64,000 nucleotides of DNA from Planococcus glaciei (lineage in GTDB: Bacteria > Bacillota > Bacilli > Bacillales_A > Planococcaceae): positions 1-64,000 of the forward strand of contig NZ_FNDC01000002.1 of NCBI RefSeq assembly GCF_900099655.1, in the 5' to 3' direction. A model generated the notes under the pieces. It worked only from the letters and a program-made list of their open reading frames with translations, was not told the origin of the DNA and made no database searches. Shown piece by piece: positions 14,800 through 22,588 of the stretch. The first letter of the stretch is position 1, and each line of letters starts with the position of its first letter. Position numbers and translations under genes: made by a program.

Positions 14800-16065
14800 T
14801 CATTCCCTGTTTTCGTCTACGATTTTCTGTGCAGCTTCAGCCGCTGCCTTCGGATCTTCTCCGCCTAATACGTTTTCAATCGAGCTGAGTACAGCATCTT
14901 CAACTTGTGCATTGGTAATCAAATAACGCGGCTGGAATCTGGTTTTTCTTTCATCAATCCAATAAGCCGTATTTTTCAATGCTTCAGATTCGTATTTCAC
15001 ATCTGTAACCGTTAAATGCTGGCCTGTTTCATTGGCGTATTTTGAAGCGACTTCCGGCTGGCTCAAATATTCGATGAATTTCTTCGCCTGTTCTTTTTTC
15101 TCGGAATTGCTGTTGACCGCAAGCATGAATGTCGCAGTGTTGATGCCTTCATAGACCGCTTCGCTTTCTTCAACGGTAATCGGTGCAAGCAAGTCCAGTT
15201 GAAGCTCAGGGTTCAAGCCTAGAAGCGAAGCCATGTGGTAAGAGCCTGTGGCAAGCATGGCAGCTTCTTCGTTGGCTACCATAGCCATTGCAGCATCCTG
15301 GTTTGTGCCCAATGCATTTTTCTGGATATATCCTTTTTGCTCAAGCAATTGGAAATCTTCGAGGGTTTTCACCCACCATTCGTTTGTCAGTTTTTCTTCG
15401 CCGCTTAAAAGTTTGGCGAAAATTTCTTCATCCGGCGCATTGTTCATGACCATGCTGTTCATGAATTGGTTGGGGCCGATATCGGCGCCAGGGAAAGCGA
15501 TAGGGGTGATGCCGTTTTCAAGAAGCGTATCGCATAATGCCTGGAATTCAGACCAGCTTTTTGGCACTTCCAGACCCAGCTCTTCAAACATGCCTTTGTT
15601 GTATATCGGCATATTGAACACCAGCTGATACGGAAGCGCGTATTGCTTGCCGTCCACTTGCCCAACACTGATTAAGTTTTCATCAAAATTAGAAACAAAT
15701 TTTTCACTGCTTAAATCCTCAAAGATACCGGCTTCTTGAAGCGACTGGAATTGCGCTCCGGGGAATGAAGCGAATACATCGCCCGTAGAACCTTCCTGCA
15801 GCATGCGCTGTGCCGTTCCGAGGTATTGATCGGAAGGATAGATGTTCATTTCAACAGAAATATCCGGATTTTCTTTTTGGAATTCAGCAATAATTTCATC
15901 GAATACAGCTTTGTCTTCACCGCGCCAATGCATAAAGCTGATTTTTGTTTTGTCGCCGCTTTCGCTGCCGCTGTCACTGCTGCTGTTGCTTTCTCCGGCA
16001 CAACCCGAAAGAATCAAAATCAGCATGAGAAATCCAGCTGTTAGAAATTTAAACTTTTTTGTCAT
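14800..16065 (-). CDS. Extracellular sugar-binding lipoprotein
   Basis: A 421-residue family 1 solute-binding protein. The N-terminus is a lipoprotein signal (LILILSGCAGES, lipid-anchored Cys22), followed by a Ser/Gly/Asp-rich linker. The mature part has KISFMHWRGEDKAVFDEIIAEF and AQRMLQEGSTGDVFASF, typical of oligosaccharide-binding proteins. It captures a sugar outside the membrane and passes it to the two permeases downstream. GGGAGG precedes the ATG. Confidence 0.88.
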   Translation of the reverse strand: MTKKFKFLTAGFLMLILILSGCAGESNSSSDSGSESGDKTKISFMHWRGEDKAVFDEIIAEFQKENPDISVEMNIYPSDQYLGTAQRMLQEGSTGDVFASFPGAQFQSLQEAGIFEDLSSEKFVSNFDENLISVGQVDGKQYALPYQLVFNMPIYNKGMFEELGLEVPKSWSEFQALCDTLLENGITPIAFPGADIGPNQFMNSMVMNNAPDEEIFAKLLSGEEKLTNEWWVKTLEDFQLLEQKGYIQKNALGTNQDAAMAMVANEEAAMLATGSYHMASLLGLNPELQLDLLAPITVEESEAVYEGINTATFMLAVNSNSEKKEQAKKFIEYLSQPEVASKYANETGQHLTVTDVKYESEALKNTAYWIDERKTRFQPRYLITNAQVEDAVLSSIENVLGGEDPKAAAEAAQKIVDENRE

Positions 16066-16108
16066 TTCTGTATCCTCCCTTTTTATAAGTAATAACTGCT
16101 TATTATTA

Positions 16109-16138
16109 GTTATACCGCAAAAATACCATCATGTACAA
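16109..16138 (-). promoter_or_regulatory. Promoter of the sugar ABC operon
   Basis: Minus strand TTGTAC (16138-16133), 18-bp spacer, TATAAC (16114-16109), 44 nt before the binding-protein ATG. It is divergent from the T-box promoter. No clear cre box was seen. Confidence 0.5.
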
Positions 16139-16174
16139 ACAATACTGAATTATCGAATATCGAGCGGTTTTTTG

Positions 16175-16203
16175 TTGACAAAGGATTAAAATTCCAATAA
16201 GAT
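16175..16203 (+). promoter_or_regulatory. Promoter of the trpE-trpG leader
   Basis: TTGACA, 17-bp spacer, TAAGAT. The start would be near 16210, just ahead of the T-box structure. Confidence 0.7.
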
Positions 16204-16209
16204 AGGTGC

Positions 16210-16533
16210 AACCTTTTTGTACGGATTACGGCAGAAGGTGCCGGGAGCGGCATCGCCGGAAGTACAGTTGAGCTGAGAATAGCAGAGCAAATCGTTGAAT
16301 AAGAAAAGTAGCGCATCGAATTCCTCTCAAAGAGAGCCGGTGGCAGGTGGAAACCGGCGGGGAAAATGCGTGAATGGGCTTATGAGAGGTTCCTTGAACT
16401 ACAGTAAAGGAACCCGTCTTCCCCGCGTTACAGGGGATCGAGTGAAAGCTTTTTCAGCTTTAACAAGAGGTGGCACCGCGGTCAAACCGTCCTCTGCAAG
16501 GGAGATTTCTGTTCCTTGCAGAGGGCTTTTTTT
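16210..16533 (+). ncRNA. T-box riboswitch, predicted tRNA-Trp specificity
   Basis: A complete T-box leader. Stem I includes ATAAG pairing with CTTAT, then GCGCAT pairing with ATGCGT, enclosing an internal loop whose 3' side reads GAATGGG; the specifier is thus TGG (16375-16377), tryptophan. The AGAGAGCCGG distal region follows the usual layout. The T-box AGGTGGCACCGCGG is at 16468-16481, followed by the terminator at 16491-16533. Uncharged tRNA-Trp should stabilise the antiterminator and permit transcription of trpE-trpG. The specifier was read by hand; no covariance model was run. Confidence 0.88.
16491..16533 (+). terminator. T-box terminator
   Basis: CCTCTGCAAGG / CCTTGCAGAGG, 11-bp stem, followed by seven Ts. 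Its 5' arm follows the T-box sequence, as expected for mutually exclusive antitermination. Confidence 0.88.
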
Positions 16534-16538
16534 ATTGG

Positions 16539-16664
16539 TTGCAGGTGTGCAGTTGAAGCGGCCAGTTTCTCGGGTCATAAGCCAACCCAGCTGTGTGGCA
16601 AAGAGCGCTACTTCGCTGGTCCGTCTTATGCCTGTTGAAAGGGAACGGCCGCTTCCGCTTTTCT
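16539..16664. repeat. Foldable intergenic repeat, copy D, in the trpE leader
   Basis: It shares CTCGGGTCATAAGCC, GGCTGTGTGGC, the CTTCGC turn, CGTCTTATGCC and the closing GGCCGCTTCCGCTTTTC with the copies at 6479-6815. The left GCGCTTCCGC box is missing. It lies wholly between the T-box terminator and the trpE ribosome site, so it is transcribed on antiterminated mRNA. Confidence 0.75.
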
Positions 16665-16688
16665 AAAAATCGAGGGAGATGAGCTGAG

Positions 16689-18029
16689 ATGAAGTTGAGA
16701 AAAATTGATGGAGATTCGCTGACGCCGATTGTAGTGTTCAACCGGCTGCAAGGCAAACGGAAGTGTTTATTGGAAAGTTCGCTGAAAACGGGTGTGACAG
16801 GTCGTTATTCATTTATCGGAGCGGATCCTTCGAAATCCTATATTGGAAATGGAAATTCATTGAAAGAGATAGATTTCAGAACCGGTCTTGAAGAAATTCA
16901 TAGCGGAAAGCCATTAGAGCTTTTAAAATCCCGTTTGCCAGTTTTTGAAGCAAAAGCAGCGGAATTGCCGTTTACCGGCGGGGCACTCGGCTACATTGGC
17001 TACGATGCGATTGGCGCTTACGAACCGGTTGAAGCAGCACGGGTGAACAGCTTGGAGATGCCAGACCTTCATTTGCATTTGTACGAGACCATTGTCGTAT
17101 TTGACCATGTGAAAAATGATATTACCATCATTTCATTTGAAGACAAACTGGATGAAGTGGAAGCGCAGCTTAGCGTATCAGAACCCACTGTTGAACAGGA
17201 AAAACAGCCGCCGCTTGAATTCACTTCCAAAACCGATGCCGCAAAATTCCGGGCACAGGTAGAGCAGGCAAAAACACATATCCGGAACGGGGACGTGTTT
17301 CAATTGGTGCTGTCGCAGCGCTTGTCGGCTGCTTACCAAGGAGACGCCTTTCGGCTATACCGCAAGCTGCGCAAGGAAAATCCGTCGCCTTACCAATTTT
17401 TCATCGATTTTGATGAGTATGCTGTTGTCGGGGCATCACCTGAAAGTTTATTGACGATCCGGAATGGCCATATGGTGACCAATCCAATTGCAGGAACAAG
17501 AAAAAGGGGACGTACGGAAAAAGAAGACGCCTTTCTTGCCGAAGAACTGGCGAACGATGAAAAAGAACGGGCAGAACACCAGATGTTGGTTGACCTCAGC
17601 CGCAATGATGTAGGCCGTGTAGCTGCCATTGGTTCGGTGAAGATTCCAAAATACATGATCATCGAGCGGTATCAGCATGTGATGCACTTGGTATCGGAAG
17701 TGACGGGTGAATTGAACAGCCAAATGCACCCGCTGGATGCACTGGTATCTTGTCTGCCGGCCGGAACAGTATCCGGGGCGCCGAAAGTCCGCGCAATGCA
17801 GTTGATTCAGCAATTTGAAGAAGAGCGGCGGGGCGTCTACGGCGGAGCTGTCGGCTATTTCGGCTTTAACGGAAATCTGGACGTGGCCCTTGCGATTCGG
17901 ACCTTTGTTGTCAAAGACCAGCAGGTCCATGTGCAAGCGGGGGCAGGCATCGTCTATGATTCCGATCCGCAGGCAGAATTTGAAGAAACCTTGCACAAAG
18001 CGCGTTCATTGACGGAGGTGTTCGGATGA
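16689..18029 (+). CDS. trpE: Anthranilate synthase component I
   Basis: A 446-residue chorismate-binding enzyme. With TrpG and glutamine it converts chorismate to anthranilate, the first step of tryptophan synthesis. TrpE rather than PabB is supported by PIAGTRKRG (residues 266-274), where anthranilate synthases have Ala and PabB proteins a Lys nucleophile. The LLES motif at residues 27-30, the tryptophan feedback site, and the Trp-specific T-box upstream agree. GASPESLL, DLSRNDVGRV and SGAPKVRAMQ are intact. It is shorter than the roughly 510 residues common in Bacillus. GGGAG precedes the ATG, and the stop overlaps trpG by ATGA. Confidence 0.88.
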   Translation: MKLRKIDGDSLTPIVVFNRLQGKRKCLLESSLKTGVTGRYSFIGADPSKSYIGNGNSLKEIDFRTGLEEIHSGKPLELLKSRLPVFEAKAAELPFTGGALGYIGYDAIGAYEPVEAARVNSLEMPDLHLHLYETIVVFDHVKNDITIISFEDKLDEVEAQLSVSEPTVEQEKQPPLEFTSKTDAAKFRAQVEQAKTHIRNGDVFQLVLSQRLSAAYQGDAFRLYRKLRKENPSPYQFFIDFDEYAVVGASPESLLTIRNGHMVTNPIAGTRKRGRTEKEDAFLAEELANDEKERAEHQMLVDLSRNDVGRVAAIGSVKIPKYMIIERYQHVMHLVSEVTGELNSQMHPLDALVSCLPAGTVSGAPKVRAMQLIQQFEEERRGVYGGAVGYFGFNGNLDVALAIRTFVVKDQQVHVQAGAGIVYDSDPQAEFEETLHKARSLTEVFG

Positions 18030-18616
18030 TTCTCTTAATCGATCATTATGATTCTTTTACGTACAATATTTACCAAGCCGCAGCAGAACTGAGAGAAGAC
18101 GTGGAAGTCGTACGCTACGGTGCATTAACGATTGACGAGATACTTGCGAAAAAACCGCAAGCCATTATCTTATCGCCCGGCCCAGGGCATCCGGAGGCCT
18201 TGCCGGAATCGCTGCGGTTGATCCGCCAAGTTTACCAAAGCATTCCCATTCTCGGGATTTGCCTGGGCCACCAATTGATTGGCGCTGCTTTTGGCGGGGA
18301 AATTTCTCAGGCACCAATCATCCGGCACGGCAAAGTTTCACTGGTGGCACATGAACAGCAAGGCATTTTCGCCGACTTGCCGAATCCGCTCCCGGTCATG
18401 CGCTATCACTCGCTGGCGGTACAGGCAGATACTCTGCCGCTGTGTTTTGAAGTCCATGCTGCGGCAATGGATGACGATACCGTCATGGCCATCAAACACT
18501 GCGATTATCCGGTGTACGGCTTGCAATTCCATCCCGAATCAATCGGCACCCCTGATGGCGCTAAATTACTGGGGAATTTCTTTGCTGAAATCAAGCGGAA
18601 GGCTGCCGTTCTGTAA
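18026..18616 (+). CDS. trpG: Anthranilate synthase component II, glutamine amidotransferase
   Basis: A 196-residue class I glutamine amidotransferase. The Cys-His-Glu triad is visible: GICLGHQ (Cys79) and LQFHPES (His169, Glu171), with the oxyanion-region SPGPGHP near residue 50. It supplies ammonia to TrpE. The ATGA overlap implies translational coupling. Such proteins can also serve PabB (pabA/trpG dual use), so a folate role cannot be excluded; the T-box favours tryptophan. No trpD, C, F, B or A follows; the next gene is on the other strand. Confidence 0.85.
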   Translation: MILLIDHYDSFTYNIYQAAAELREDVEVVRYGALTIDEILAKKPQAIILSPGPGHPEALPESLRLIRQVYQSIPILGICLGHQLIGAAFGGEISQAPIIRHGKVSLVAHEQQGIFADLPNPLPVMRYHSLAVQADTLPLCFEVHAAAMDDDTVMAIKHCDYPVYGLQFHPESIGTPDGAKLLGNFFAEIKRKAAVL

Positions 18617-18625
18617 AATCAAAAG

Positions 18626-18658
18626 AAAGAGGAAGGACCTGTTGAGTCCTTCCTCTTT
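18626..18658. terminator. Bidirectional terminator
   Basis: AAAGAGGAAGGAC / GTCCTTCCTCTTT, 13-bp perfect stem between trpG and the convergent DDAH-type gene. Confidence 0.85.
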
Positions 18659-18659
18659 A

Positions 18660-19514
18660 CTATTTTCTGACGAGCGGCATCGTGCAGCAGCGAAACGCAC
18701 CGCCGGATTTAATGATTTCGGAAAAGTCCACTTCAATCACATTGAAGTTATGTTTTTTCAGCAGATGATTGACTTTCTTGTTTTGGGGCTGGCTGAAGAC
18801 CCGCCGGTTTCCAATGGACAGCACGTTGGTGCCGAGTGCGAATTGCTCTTCAGCATTCACTTTTAAAAGCGTGTAGCGTTTGGCCAGCATTTTTATCGTT
18901 TCTGCATCCAATGCTTCCGGGAAGATGAGGGCTTCTGTGGGTGATAGGATATTAAACACACAATCGAGATGCAAGTATTTTTCGTCAAATGAAATAGGAA
19001 CGACGTTAAAACGCGGAAGTTTTTCCTGCAGTTCCTGAATGGCTGTTTTGGATGTACGGCTGCTGATGCCGACATACAACGTGTCATGATCGATAATGAC
19101 ATCTCCGCCTTCCACGCGGTTGCAGCCGAGCGATTCGAAGCGGATTTGCTGGCTTTTCAGCCATTTTTCCAGTTCTGCTTCTTCGCCTTGCCGGATGGAC
19201 GAGGCCATTTCTCCGATAAAGACAGTATCATCTACTGTAAAACCGATGTCCCGGGTAAAAACCTGTTCTGGAAACTGTTCAGACGGTTGGAGCAGCTCTA
19301 CCGCCACACCGTTTTCCTGCAGCGCTTTTACAAATTGTTTATGTTGCTGAGTTGCTTTTTCTGTATCGATATTTTCTTTTTGATAGCGTTTTTGCACATC
19401 ATTGATCACTTCTTTAATTTCCATATAATGCGGCGGGCATACCAAGACCGACTGAAGTGTATCGTATTCGCTTCTGCACCAGGCAAACGGCGCTTCTTTT
19501 GCATAAGACGTCAT
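18660..19514 (-). CDS. Dimethylarginine dimethylaminohydrolase / arginine deiminase family protein
   Basis: A 284-residue amidinotransferase-fold hydrolase. Motifs are QVFTRDIGF (substrate Asp), NRVEGGDVII, LHLDCVFNIL (catalytic His) and GGAFRCCTMPLVR (catalytic Cys near the C-terminus). Family members hydrolyse methylated arginines to citrulline, or related guanidines. Size and motifs match B. subtilis YkgA-type proteins, whose substrate is not settled. It is monocistronic and convergent with trpEG. Confidence 0.8.
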   Translation of the reverse strand: MTSYAKEAPFAWCRSEYDTLQSVLVCPPHYMEIKEVINDVQKRYQKENIDTEKATQQHKQFVKALQENGVAVELLQPSEQFPEQVFTRDIGFTVDDTVFIGEMASSIRQGEEAELEKWLKSQQIRFESLGCNRVEGGDVIIDHDTLYVGISSRTSKTAIQELQEKLPRFNVVPISFDEKYLHLDCVFNILSPTEALIFPEALDAETIKMLAKRYTLLKVNAEEQFALGTNVLSIGNRRVFSQPQNKKVNHLLKKHNFNVIEVDFSEIIKSGGAFRCCTMPLVRK

Positions 19515-19658
19515 ATTTTCTCCTCCAAAAAACCTAGTTAATTATTTACCTATTCCCTTTTGAAGAGCGCATTAAAACATAAGAATGCAGTACAATCGAA
19601 AAAGAGGCAGCCCAAAGCTAAAAAGCTGCAGACTATAACCAGGTTTAGGAGGACTATT

Positions 19659-20075
19659 ATGAATATTATTAAACAAGAAGTTCAAGAAGACCGTGAGTTT
19701 ATCCGCAACAAAGTCATTCAACACAATACGGCAAGCTTGCCGGAAGAACAGAAATCGCCGAAAGAAGGAATCAGCTTTATTGCCCGCGATGAGAACGGGG
19801 ATATCATTGGCGGCATTACAGGCACCGCTTACTGGGGGCATATGCACATCGATTTTCTGTGGGTGGATCCTAAAGCACGCGGCCAGCGGATTGCGGAACA
19901 ATTGATGCAGCAAATGGAAGAGTACTCAAGAAACCAAAATTACAGCCTGCTGGTCGTTGAAACCTTCAGCTTTCAGGCGCCTGGTTTTTACAAGAAACAA
20001 GGATTCCGTGAGTTTGGCTTATTGGAAGACCATCCAAAAGGGCACACTAAGCACTTTTTTGAGAAACGCTTGTAA
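19659..20075 (+). CDS. GNAT-family N-acetyltransferase
   Basis: A 138-residue GNAT protein. The acetyl-CoA pyrophosphate loop is in [19 protein letters not shown] (R-x2-G-x-A variant), followed by [23 protein letters not shown]. The usual strand-helix order is complete. The acceptor is unknown. The ATG at 19659 follows TTAGGAGG by 6 nt; the longer reading from 19560 has no ribosome site and an odd Lys/Gln-rich leader. Confidence 0.8.
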   Translation: MNIIKQEVQEDREFIRNKVIQHNTASLPEEQKSPKEGISFIARDENGDIIGGITGTAYWGHMHIDFLWVDPKARGQRIAEQLMQQMEEYSRNQNYSLLVVETFSFQAPGFYKKQGFREFGLLEDHPKGHTKHFFEKRL

Positions 20076-20086
20076 GAGAAGAAATG

Positions 20087-20116
20087 AAAAAAAGACGCCA
20101 AAGCGGCGTCTTTTTT
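20087..20116. terminator. Bidirectional terminator
   Basis: AAAAAAAGACGCC / GGCGTCTTTTTT between the convergent GNAT and GIY-YIG genes. Confidence 0.8.
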
Positions 20117-20118
20117 AA

Positions 20119-20502
20119 CTATTCCTGGTCTTTGTAAAATACTTTGTCGACATTGTATTTCGCTTTATGGGCGTTGATCAAATAGGTTTCGTAAATTTCA
20201 CGCTCCATTGGATCTTCTACAATTGAAACCGTGATGCGGTAAACTTCTTCGCGATGGTTTTTCAAAGGCGATACGTTGTCTTCGAAGTGTTTTTTCACGC
20301 GCTGGCGCAATTTGCGGGCTTTGCCGACAAAAAGCAATTCGCCGCTGTGGTTGAAGAATTGAATGATGCCGCCTTTATCGCGCGGAATCTCATGCAAATC
20401 GATAAAGCCGTACAATGGCTTAATGACCGCTTCGTCGCCTGTAATTTCCTGTTTGCGCTGCGTAATGGTGATATCAGCTTTCGGTGGTTGGATATTAATC
20501 AT
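20119..20502 (-). CDS. GIY-YIG nuclease-domain protein
   Basis: A 127-residue small protein with a GIY-YIG-like domain. GIIQFFNHSGELLFVGKARKLRQRVKKHF matches the UvrC-type N-terminal nuclease pattern, with FVGKA in place of YVGKA and a REIYETYLINAHKAKYN helix carrying the conserved Glu. The usual GIY/YIG tyrosines are partly replaced, so activity is uncertain. Start: ATG at 20502, 10 nt after AGAGGA; the GTG at 20511 touches that site. Confidence 0.65.
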   Translation of the reverse strand: MINIQPPKADITITQRKQEITGDEAVIKPLYGFIDLHEIPRDKGGIIQFFNHSGELLFVGKARKLRQRVKKHFEDNVSPLKNHREEVYRITVSIVEDPMEREIYETYLINAHKAKYNVDKVFYKDQE

Positions 20503-20542
20503 GCTTATCACGTCCTCTATTATCGTAATGCCTATCTTAACA

Positions 20543-20570
20543 CAAAAAAGAGCGAAAATCTATTCGCTCT
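20543..20570 (-). terminator. Terminator of the YhfK-like gene
   Basis: On the minus strand GAGCGAA / TTCGCTC stem followed by TTTTTTG. Confidence 0.7.
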
Positions 20571-20593
20571 TCATGTAAACGGATGCCAAGAAA

Positions 20594-21241
20594 TTATAAA
20601 TTATTCAGCTCTTCTTCGAGCGGAGTGTCTCCTTGGAGCACTTCAAAAATTTTGTGGTGCGTGTTCGGCTGATCCAAGGCTTTCACCAACACCGCAGCCA
20701 CATCGGCTCTTGGAATCGAACGGCCTTCCATGGAAGTGAAGCCTTCGGAAGAAACCTCGATTTTGCCGGATTTGTCTTCGTTGGATAAAGCACCGGGCCG
20801 GATAATGGTGTAATCGAGCTTAGTCGTTTGCAAGATGTCGTCTGCTACTCTTTTTGCAACGAGGTAAGGCTTCATTTTTTCGCCGCCTTCGTCAGGGTCA
20901 GGCGTGCCCATTGAGCTCAATTGGACAAAGCGTTTTACGCCTTTGTCTTCAGCGTATCTTGCAGCTTTTACAGAACCCCATAAATCAATCGTCAAGGTTT
21001 TATCGGGGCCAGTTGAACCGCCGGAACCAGCAGCGAAAATCACTGCATCCACATCTTCAAATGCTTCGCTGAAGTCTTTTTCCAAATCCCCCAGCACCAC
21101 TTTTGCAGCTCCGAGCTCTTTTAAATGATCGACTTGTTCTTCTTTGCGGACCATGGCTACCGCATCGTGTGAAGATGCTGCCAATTCCTGGACAACCCGG
21201 CGTCCGACTTGTCCGTTTGCGCCAATAACTAATACATTCAT
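20594..21241 (-). CDS. NAD(P)-binding SDR-like protein (YhfK type)
   Basis: A 215-residue atypical short-chain dehydrogenase of the NmrA/YhfK type. The N-terminal GANGQVGRRVV is a Rossmann loop. VIFAAGSGG, VQLSSMGTPDP, KPYLVAKRVADDIL (YxxxK-like) and DYTIIRPGAL follow in the family order. Size equals B. subtilis YhfK. It may reduce a small carbonyl or act as a redox sensor; no partner adjoins. Confidence 0.75.
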   Translation of the reverse strand: MNVLVIGANGQVGRRVVQELAASSHDAVAMVRKEEQVDHLKELGAAKVVLGDLEKDFSEAFEDVDAVIFAAGSGGSTGPDKTLTIDLWGSVKAARYAEDKGVKRFVQLSSMGTPDPDEGGEKMKPYLVAKRVADDILQTTKLDYTIIRPGALSNEDKSGKIEVSSEGFTSMEGRSIPRADVAAVLVKALDQPNTHHKIFEVLQGDTPLEEELNNL

Positions 21242-21376
21242 GTAAGTTCCACTCCTTTAAAGTTTACCATTTAGTTATTATTCCCGTTGCTTGGCACGTT
21301 AAACGTCCGTGGATTTCGAGACGAAGCTACCAAAAACCTAGGTAACAGGCTAAAATGGAAAGACGGAGGTGTATAA

Positions 21377-21655
21377 ATGGAGATTACAAATTTTGGTTTT
21401 AACCAGTTAAAAGATCCAACCGGCATCATCGAGGGCGAACGCTACGAATTTCTGCTGGATGTAGAAGTGGAAGAAGACGATGAGCTGTTTACAGAAGGCG
21501 GCTTGGAGCTGCGTGTTATTTTGGCAGTAGAGGAAGATGGCGCACGGATTGCCCATTATAATTTTGCTGATAAAATGTCCCGCGAAGTTTTGGAGTTTGG
21601 GTTGGAAGAAGACGAAGAAGCGGAAGTATTGGCTTTTTGCAAAGACAAATTATAA
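21377..21655 (+). CDS. Small acidic protein, DUF6509-like
   Basis: A 92-residue, strongly acidic protein. It opens MEITNFGFNQLKDPTGIIEGERYEF and ends with EEDEEAEVLAFCKDKL. The pattern resembles a small uncharacterised Bacillales family (DUF6509), recognised with limited certainty. No signal, membrane segment or catalytic motif. GACGGAGG precedes the ATG and a terminator follows at once, so it is a single-gene unit. Confidence 0.55.
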   Translation: MEITNFGFNQLKDPTGIIEGERYEFLLDVEVEEDDELFTEGGLELRVILAVEEDGARIAHYNFADKMSREVLEFGLEEDEEAEVLAFCKDKL

Positions 21656-21665
21656 GAATGCTAGT

Positions 21666-21706
21666 AAAAATCCCGGCTCAAATTGAATTGAGCCGGGATT
21701 TTTTTA
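21666..21706. terminator. Bidirectional terminator
   Basis: AAAAATCCCGGCTCAA / TTGAGCCGGGATTTTT stem between convergent genes. Confidence 0.85.
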
Positions 21707-22441
21707 AATTTTTACATCGATTTTTGCTGTTTCTTTTAATTCCTCAATGCGGTCGTAAACCGCTTTCTGTGTATTCTGCTGTTCAAGAGACTGGCGGATG
21801 GTCGGTTCCATTTCTTCAAAAGCGGGAGCTTCTTCTCCAGCGGTCTCAGCAAAGCCGTCATACGCTTCTTGCACTTCTTTATCCGTCACTTCGGCAGCCT
21901 TTACTTCCTTAGCGACATAGTTTTCATAAGTGATTTGTTCACGGAGCTGGCTTTCCATATCGTCCAGGGTATAGCCATTTTCTTTCAAAGCTGCGTTCAT
22001 TGCTTTTTCGTCTTCGAACTGGCCTTTCAGTTCTTCTAGGCGTTCTTCAACTGCCGCATCTTCTGCGCTATAGCCTTTTTTTTCTGCATCCTGCAAAATC
22101 AGCTTGTTGCCGACAATCACAGTGATGGCTTGTTCTTTGATCAAATCGGCGTTCTCAGCTTCTGCCGTGTCTTTGCCTTGCGTTGCAAGAGACGATTCCA
22201 GTTGGCGGGCCACACTGTTATAGACGTTGCCCAGCACTTTTTCATCGTTAACAACGACCACTACATCTTTTTCAGCGGGCAGTTTCAGTTTTGACTCCTG
22301 CTCTGCTGGCTGTTCAGTCGATGCTGCTGTTTCTTCTTTTGTGGTTTCTTCTTTTGGCGCGGCTTCTTCGCTGTCTGAACAAGCCCCAAGTGCCAATGCC
22401 AATAAAAGCGGTGCTGCAGCGTATTTCATTTTTTTAATCAT
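21704..22441 (-). CDS. SurA N-terminal-like lipoprotein without PPIase domain
   Basis: A 245-residue lipoprotein: signal KYAAAPLLLALALGAC with lipid Cys21, an acidic Glu/Thr/Ser-rich linker to about residue 55, then a helical domain. That domain starts VVVVVNDEKVLGNVYNSVARQLE and carries DADKKGYS-like and TYENYVAKEVKAAEVTDKEVQEAYDGF elements of the SurA/PrsA N-terminal fold. The parvulin domain that follows in PrsA is absent. It probably chaperones exported proteins on the outer membrane face. The ORF closes in the terminator region. Confidence 0.7.
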   Translation of the reverse strand: MIKKMKYAAAPLLLALALGACSDSEEAAPKEETTKEETAASTEQPAEQESKLKLPAEKDVVVVVNDEKVLGNVYNSVARQLESSLATQGKDTAEAENADLIKEQAITVIVGNKLILQDAEKKGYSAEDAAVEERLEELKGQFEDEKAMNAALKENGYTLDDMESQLREQITYENYVAKEVKAAEVTDKEVQEAYDGFAETAGEEAPAFEEMEPTIRQSLEQQNTQKAVYDRIEELKETAKIDVKI

Positions 22442-22588
22442 GTGTAAACTCCTCTTTGGTTAGTCTCGTTACAGTTAAACATATTTGCAGATGGGATACA
22501 AATAGTTGCGGTTCCTCGTTTAAATAATAGCACAATTCTGTATAATGGAACGATATTCAGAATAAGAGCTGCTGAAGGAGATAGAGAA

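Noticed and set aside
16689..18616. Reading the pair as pabB-pabA (folate)
   Set aside because: PIAGT has Ala instead of the PabB Lys, the Trp feedback LLES motif is present, and the T-box specifier is TGG. TrpG may still serve PabB.
18279..18866. 195-codon plus-strand frame overlapping trpG and the DDAH gene
   Set aside because: It crosses a strong terminator and overlaps two well-supported genes.
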